A stretch of 9,259 nucleotides of DNA, from assembly GCA_947379685.1 (NCBI GenBank), contig CANCOG010000168.1, forward strand, positions 1-9,259, given 5' to 3'. A model generated the notes under the pieces. The model saw only the letters and a list, made by a program, of their open reading frames with translations. It made no database searches and was not told where the DNA came from. The stretch comes from Flavipsychrobacter stenotrophus. Its GTDB lineage: Bacteria; Bacteroidota; Bacteroidia; Chitinophagales; Chitinophagaceae. Numbering within the stretch: position 1 is the stretch's first letter; each line of letters starts with the position of its first letter. Position numbers and translations under genes: made by a program. This document shows, piece by piece, positions 6,811 to 9,259 of this stretch.

Positions 6811-6819
6811 ATTTTTTAA
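6784..6819 (+). repeat. T-rich short tandem repeat (TTTTTAA)n before pyrB
   Basis: The 35 bp before the pyrB ATG consist of TTTTTAA, TTTTTAA, TTTTTTAA, TTTTGA and TTTTTTAA in succession. Similar AT heptamer-like runs are common in Bacteroidota intergenic DNA. Copy number could vary by slippage and would change the distance between any upstream promoter and the start codon. Confidence 0.6.
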
Positions 6820-7751
6820 TGGGACTATCTGTAAAACATCTGTTGGGTATCAAAGAGTTGAATGTACAGGATATTGAACAGATATTTCAGACGGCTGATA
6901 ATTTTAAACAAGTATTACAAAGGCCGATAAAGAAAGTACCCACCTTAAGGGATACGACTATTGCAAACGTGTTTTTTGAGAACTCAACCCGAACGCGCCT
7001 TTCGTTTGAACTTGCAGAGAAAAGACTGGGGGCAGATACCGTAAATTTTTCGGCATCGGGGTCTTCGGTTTCGAAAGGGGAGACGCTGATAGATACGGTG
7101 AACAATATCCTCGCTATGAAGGTGGATATGATAGTTATGCGGCACATGGCGAGTGGTGCACCTTGGTTTCTGGCAAATCACATTGATGCAAGTATTATTA
7201 ATGCCGGTGACGGTACAAACGAACACCCTACACAAGCGCTGCTCGATGCCTATTCTATAAGGGAGAAGCTGGGCAGCCTGAAGGGAAAGCGGATTACGAT
7301 TGTAGGTGATATCATGCACTCCAGGGTTGCGTTGAGTAATATATATTGCCTGAATAAGTTAGGGGCTGAAGTTACGGTTTCGGGGCCTCCTACTTTAATA
7401 CCGAAGCACATTGCAGCTCTTGGGGTGCGGGTGGAATACAATGTGAAGAAGGCGCTGGAGTGGTGCGATGTTGCGAATGTGCTGCGCATTCAGCTGGAGC
7501 GACAGCACAAGCCCTTGTTTTCAACGCTGAGGGAATATGCTTTGTACTACGGTATAAATAAGCAAATGCTCGATAGCCTGGAAAGAGATATTATAATAAT
7601 GCATCCCGGACCTATAAACAGAGGGGTAGAGTTGAATTCAGATGTTGCAGATAGCCGCCAGTCAATCATACTTGGCCAGGTGGAGAATGGTGTTGCCATT
7701 CGGATGGCCGTCATTTATCTGCTATCGGGAAAGCGGGAAATAAGTGAGTAA
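6819..7751 (+). CDS. pyrB: Aspartate carbamoyltransferase catalytic subunit (PyrB)
   Basis: This 310-residue protein has the family's usual length. It catalyses carbamoyl phosphate + L-aspartate to N-carbamoyl-L-aspartate, the first committed step of de novo pyrimidine synthesis, in the cytoplasm. Visible landmarks are the carbamoyl-phosphate loop FFENSTRTRLSFE (52-64), SVSKGET (83-89, with Lys86 equivalent to E. coli Lys84), NAGDGTNEHPTQALLD (128-143, with His136 and Gln139), VGDIMHSRVALSN (162-174, with Arg169 equivalent to E. coli Arg167), LRIQ (222-225) and HPGPINRGVE (262-271). All expected active-site residues are present, so the enzyme should be active. No PyrI regulatory subunit gene is in the window. 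It follows pyrR after a 159-bp spacer that carries a candidate promoter. A small membrane-protein gene follows 30 bp later, probably in the same transcript. The ATG at 6819 is the natural start (MGLSVKHLLGI). Confidence 0.98.
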   Translation: MGLSVKHLLGIKELNVQDIEQIFQTADNFKQVLQRPIKKVPTLRDTTIANVFFENSTRTRLSFELAEKRLGADTVNFSASGSSVSKGETLIDTVNNILAMKVDMIVMRHMASGAPWFLANHIDASIINAGDGTNEHPTQALLDAYSIREKLGSLKGKRITIVGDIMHSRVALSNIYCLNKLGAEVTVSGPPTLIPKHIAALGVRVEYNVKKALEWCDVANVLRIQLERQHKPLFSTLREYALYYGINKQMLDSLERDIIIMHPGPINRGVELNSDVADSRQSIILGQVENGVAIRMAVIYLLSGKREISE

Positions 7752-7769
7752 TATATTGTTAATATATTA
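7749..7769. repeat. AT-only palindrome overlapping the pyrB stop codon
   Basis: TAATATATT (7749-7757) and AATATATTA (7761-7769) are perfect 9-bp inverted arms around GTT. The left arm begins with the pyrB stop codon, and the right arm ends 12 bp before the next start. An all-A/T stem is too weak for a convincing terminator and lacks a T tract, so it may be a protein-binding site or chance in AT-rich spacer. Confidence 0.4.
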
Positions 7770-7781
7770 AACGTTGTACTT

Positions 7782-8153
7782 ATGAAGATACGCATACTTC
7801 CTCTGCCATTTTTTATGGGGTTGACGGTGCTTTTTATAAGTACGGTGTTTAAGATTCAGCACTGGGCGGGTGGCCAGCTCATGTTCCTTGGTGGTTCTAT
7901 GCAGGAATCAGTATTTACTGTGCTCATGTTTACGGAAATCATCAATTCCAAAAAGGCAACAACCAAAACTAAAGCCCAATGGGGTGTGGTCTATTCTATA
8001 CTTGCGATCGTTGCACTTCTTTTTTTACGTGGTCTGCCCTTACTTCTGTTTATTTTTGCTGCTGGTATCACTTACCTTACTGTTGGTCGTAAAAAGTTCC
8101 ATTCCCACAAGCGGAAACCTGAACATGTATATCTGGATTCGGTTGATGTGTAG
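7782..8153 (+). CDS. Small integral membrane protein with GldL-like N-terminal motif
   Basis: This 123-residue protein has four predicted hydrophobic segments, at about residues 8-24, 31-52, 67-83 and 84-101, and a basic C-terminal tail (GRKKFHSHKRK). The first hairpin contains STVFKIQHWAGGQLMFLGG (20-38). It closely resembles the FKIxHWPGA...L.GG motif at the N-terminus of GldL, the inner-membrane T9SS/gliding motor protein. GldL itself has two membrane helices and a long cytoplasmic domain; here there are four helices and no such domain, so this is a relative or a shared motif, not GldL. Function is unknown. It begins 30 bp after pyrB and is probably co-transcribed, although no biochemical link to pyrimidine synthesis is apparent. 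About 230 bp of AT- and pyrimidine-rich DNA follows, with no convincing terminator. Confidence 0.8.
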   Translation: MKIRILPLPFFMGLTVLFISTVFKIQHWAGGQLMFLGGSMQESVFTVLMFTEIINSKKATTKTKAQWGVVYSILAIVALLFLRGLPLLLFIFAAGITYLTVGRKKFHSHKRKPEHVYLDSVDV

Positions 8154-8380
8154 TTGAATTTCTTTTCCTTTTCTTTGTTCGCCGACTTTGACTTCGTACT
8201 CAGGGTAATTTAGTTATGGTAATCCGGTAGCTCCGTTGTTTTTCCTCAAAAAGATACAAAATATCCATTTTATTTGTCAGAATGCCCTTTTTTTACAAAA
8301 AATCAGACAATTCGGTGTGCCGATCATAGTGGGTGTGCAGAATATTGGCATTGGTTGTTTGGTAGTTAAATGGAAAGATC

Positions 8381-9259
8381 ATGATCAACCAGGAAGCAAA
8401 CGAGCGTTTTGAAAAGGGCAGGGGAGCGCAATACAATCCGAAGAACAGGTTTCTGAAGGGAGAGTATGTGCAGGAGCATGTGGAAGGTATTGATGACTGG
8501 GAGCAGGAGCAAAGGCAAACCCAGTATATTTTTGACGAGAGTAAGACCATTGTCAATAAGGTAACCAGCCCCGATGTGGGTATGATCTATTCGTTGAATC
8601 CCTACCAGGGTTGTGAACATGGCTGTGTTTATTGCTACGCCCGCAACTCCCATGAGTACTGGGGGTATAGTGCGGGGCTTGATTTTGAGAGCAGGATCGT
8701 GGTGAAGAAGAATGCCCCTTCTCTGTTGCGGAAGTTTTTTGATAATAAAAGTTGGGAACCTGCTCCCATTTCGCTTTCCGGAAACACCGATTGTTACCAG
8801 CCGATCGAGCGCAAAATGAAGATCACCCGTGCCCTGCTGGAGGTCTGCCTGGAATACCGCAATCCCGTTGGGGTACTCACCAAGAATGCTATGGTGTTGC
8901 GTGACCTGGATATTTTAAAGGAACTGGCCAGCATGAACCTGGTTAGGGTGCTCACTTCAATCACTTCACTCGATGAAGACCTGCGGCGTGTACTGGAACC
9001 TCGAACCGCCACTTACAAATCTCGTTTGAATGTGTTGGAGACCCTCTCGAATGCAGGTATACCGACCGGTATAATGAATGCGCCATTAATACCCGGCCTG
9101 AACGATATGCATATGCATGATGTACTGAAGGCAGCCAGCGAAGCAGGAGCAAAATGGGCGGGGTATACGGTTGTGCGCCTAAATGGTGCTATCAAGGGCA
9201 TTTTTCATGACTGGTTGCATAAGGCTTTCCCAGATAGAGCCGACAAAGTTTGGCACCAG
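8381..9259 (+). CDS. PA0069-family radical SAM protein (N-terminal part; 3' end outside the window)
   Basis: The frame from the ATG at 8381 stays open to the last base, giving 293 residues. The nearest upstream in-frame stop is TAG at 8363-8365, and no other ATG lies between, so the start is firm. The motif C-EHG-C-VY-C (Cys78, Cys82, Cys85) is the CxxxCxxC ligand set for the radical SAM [4Fe-4S] cluster. It sits within SLNPYQGCEHGCVYCYARNS, followed by GLDFESRIVVKKNA, LSGNTDCYQPIE, VGVLTKNAMVLRDLDIL, VLEPRTATYKSRL and APLIPGLND. This order matches the PA0069/SplB-related group, whose members lack an established substrate. The N-terminal segment RGAQYNPKNRF is also typical. Some relatives resemble spore photoproduct lyase, but DNA repair is not shown here. 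The gene is separated by 227 bp from the preceding membrane-protein gene and probably has its own promoter, although I could not identify one. Confidence 0.93.
   Translation, partial: MINQEANERFEKGRGAQYNPKNRFLKGEYVQEHVEGIDDWEQEQRQTQYIFDESKTIVNKVTSPDVGMIYSLNPYQGCEHGCVYCYARNSHEYWGYSAGLDFESRIVVKKNAPSLLRKFFDNKSWEPAPISLSGNTDCYQPIERKMKITRALLEVCLEYRNPVGVLTKNAMVLRDLDILKELASMNLVRVLTSITSLDEDLRRVLEPRTATYKSRLNVLETLSNAGIPTGIMNAPLIPGLNDMHMHDVLKAASEAGAKWAGYTVVRLNGAIKGIFHDWLHKAFPDRADKVWHQ

Noticed and set aside
6661..6818. PyrR-binding attenuator of the Bacillus type between pyrR and pyrB
   Set aside because: No conserved binding-loop sequence and no terminator/antiterminator pair could be found; the only G/C stems are about 4 bp.
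8288..8324. Terminator or operator upstream of the radical SAM gene
   Set aside because: T6/A6 around AC (8289-8302) and TCGG/CCGA (8312-8323) are too short or too AT-only to support a call.
8293..9201. Minus-strand ORFs of 62-95 codons over the radical SAM gene
   Set aside because: They overlap a well-supported coding frame with the full radical SAM motif set and show no recognisable domain.

Overview
The window looks like a chromosomal segment of a Bacteroidota bacterium, probably of the Chitinophagia/Sphingobacteriia type. The evidence is a C-terminal type IX secretion (T9SS) sorting domain on a giant Ig-like repeat protein, a small membrane protein with a GldL-like FKIxHW motif, AT-rich spacers without Shine-Dalgarno sequences, and TAnnTTTG-type boxes before genes. 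This is inferred from gene content only; there is no rRNA or other lineage marker.

Layout. (1) Positions 1-4826, plus strand: the 3' part of a very large adhesin-like gene. It holds about 20 Ig-like (BIG_2-type) units of about 77 residues followed by a T9SS type A sorting domain. The reading frame is open at the left edge, so the true start lies outside the window. The first half of the array keeps an exact 231-bp period and is strongly homogenised; the second half is diverged. (2) 4827-4960: convergent intergenic region with a hairpin that may stop transcription from both sides. (3) 5824-4961, minus strand: an NTF2/SnoaL-like protein followed by a four-helix membrane protein, probably co-transcribed, with a hairpin between them. 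(4) 5825-6095: divergent region with one possible 45-codon ORF. (5) 6096-8153, plus strand: pyrR (UMP/PRPP-binding regulator/phosphoribosyltransferase homologue), pyrB (aspartate carbamoyltransferase) and a small GldL-like membrane protein 30 bp behind pyrB. The 159-bp pyrR-pyrB spacer contains a short open stretch resembling a WD40 blade. (6) 8381-9259, plus strand: the N-terminal 293 codons of a PA0069-family radical SAM protein that runs off the right edge.

How the parts relate. pyrR and pyrB form a pyrimidine-synthesis pair: PyrB makes carbamoyl-aspartate, and PyrR is the expected UMP-sensing partner. The giant protein is predicted to be exported through the Sec system and then the T9SS and displayed on or released from the cell surface. 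The other genes are housekeeping or uncharacterised neighbours with no evident link to it. I found no mobile element, CRISPR array, tRNA or rRNA. The features most worth a second look are the repeat array (homogenisation gradient, paired cysteines lost in the last unit, O-glycosylation-like triplets only in diverged units) and the WD-like remnant between pyrR and pyrB.
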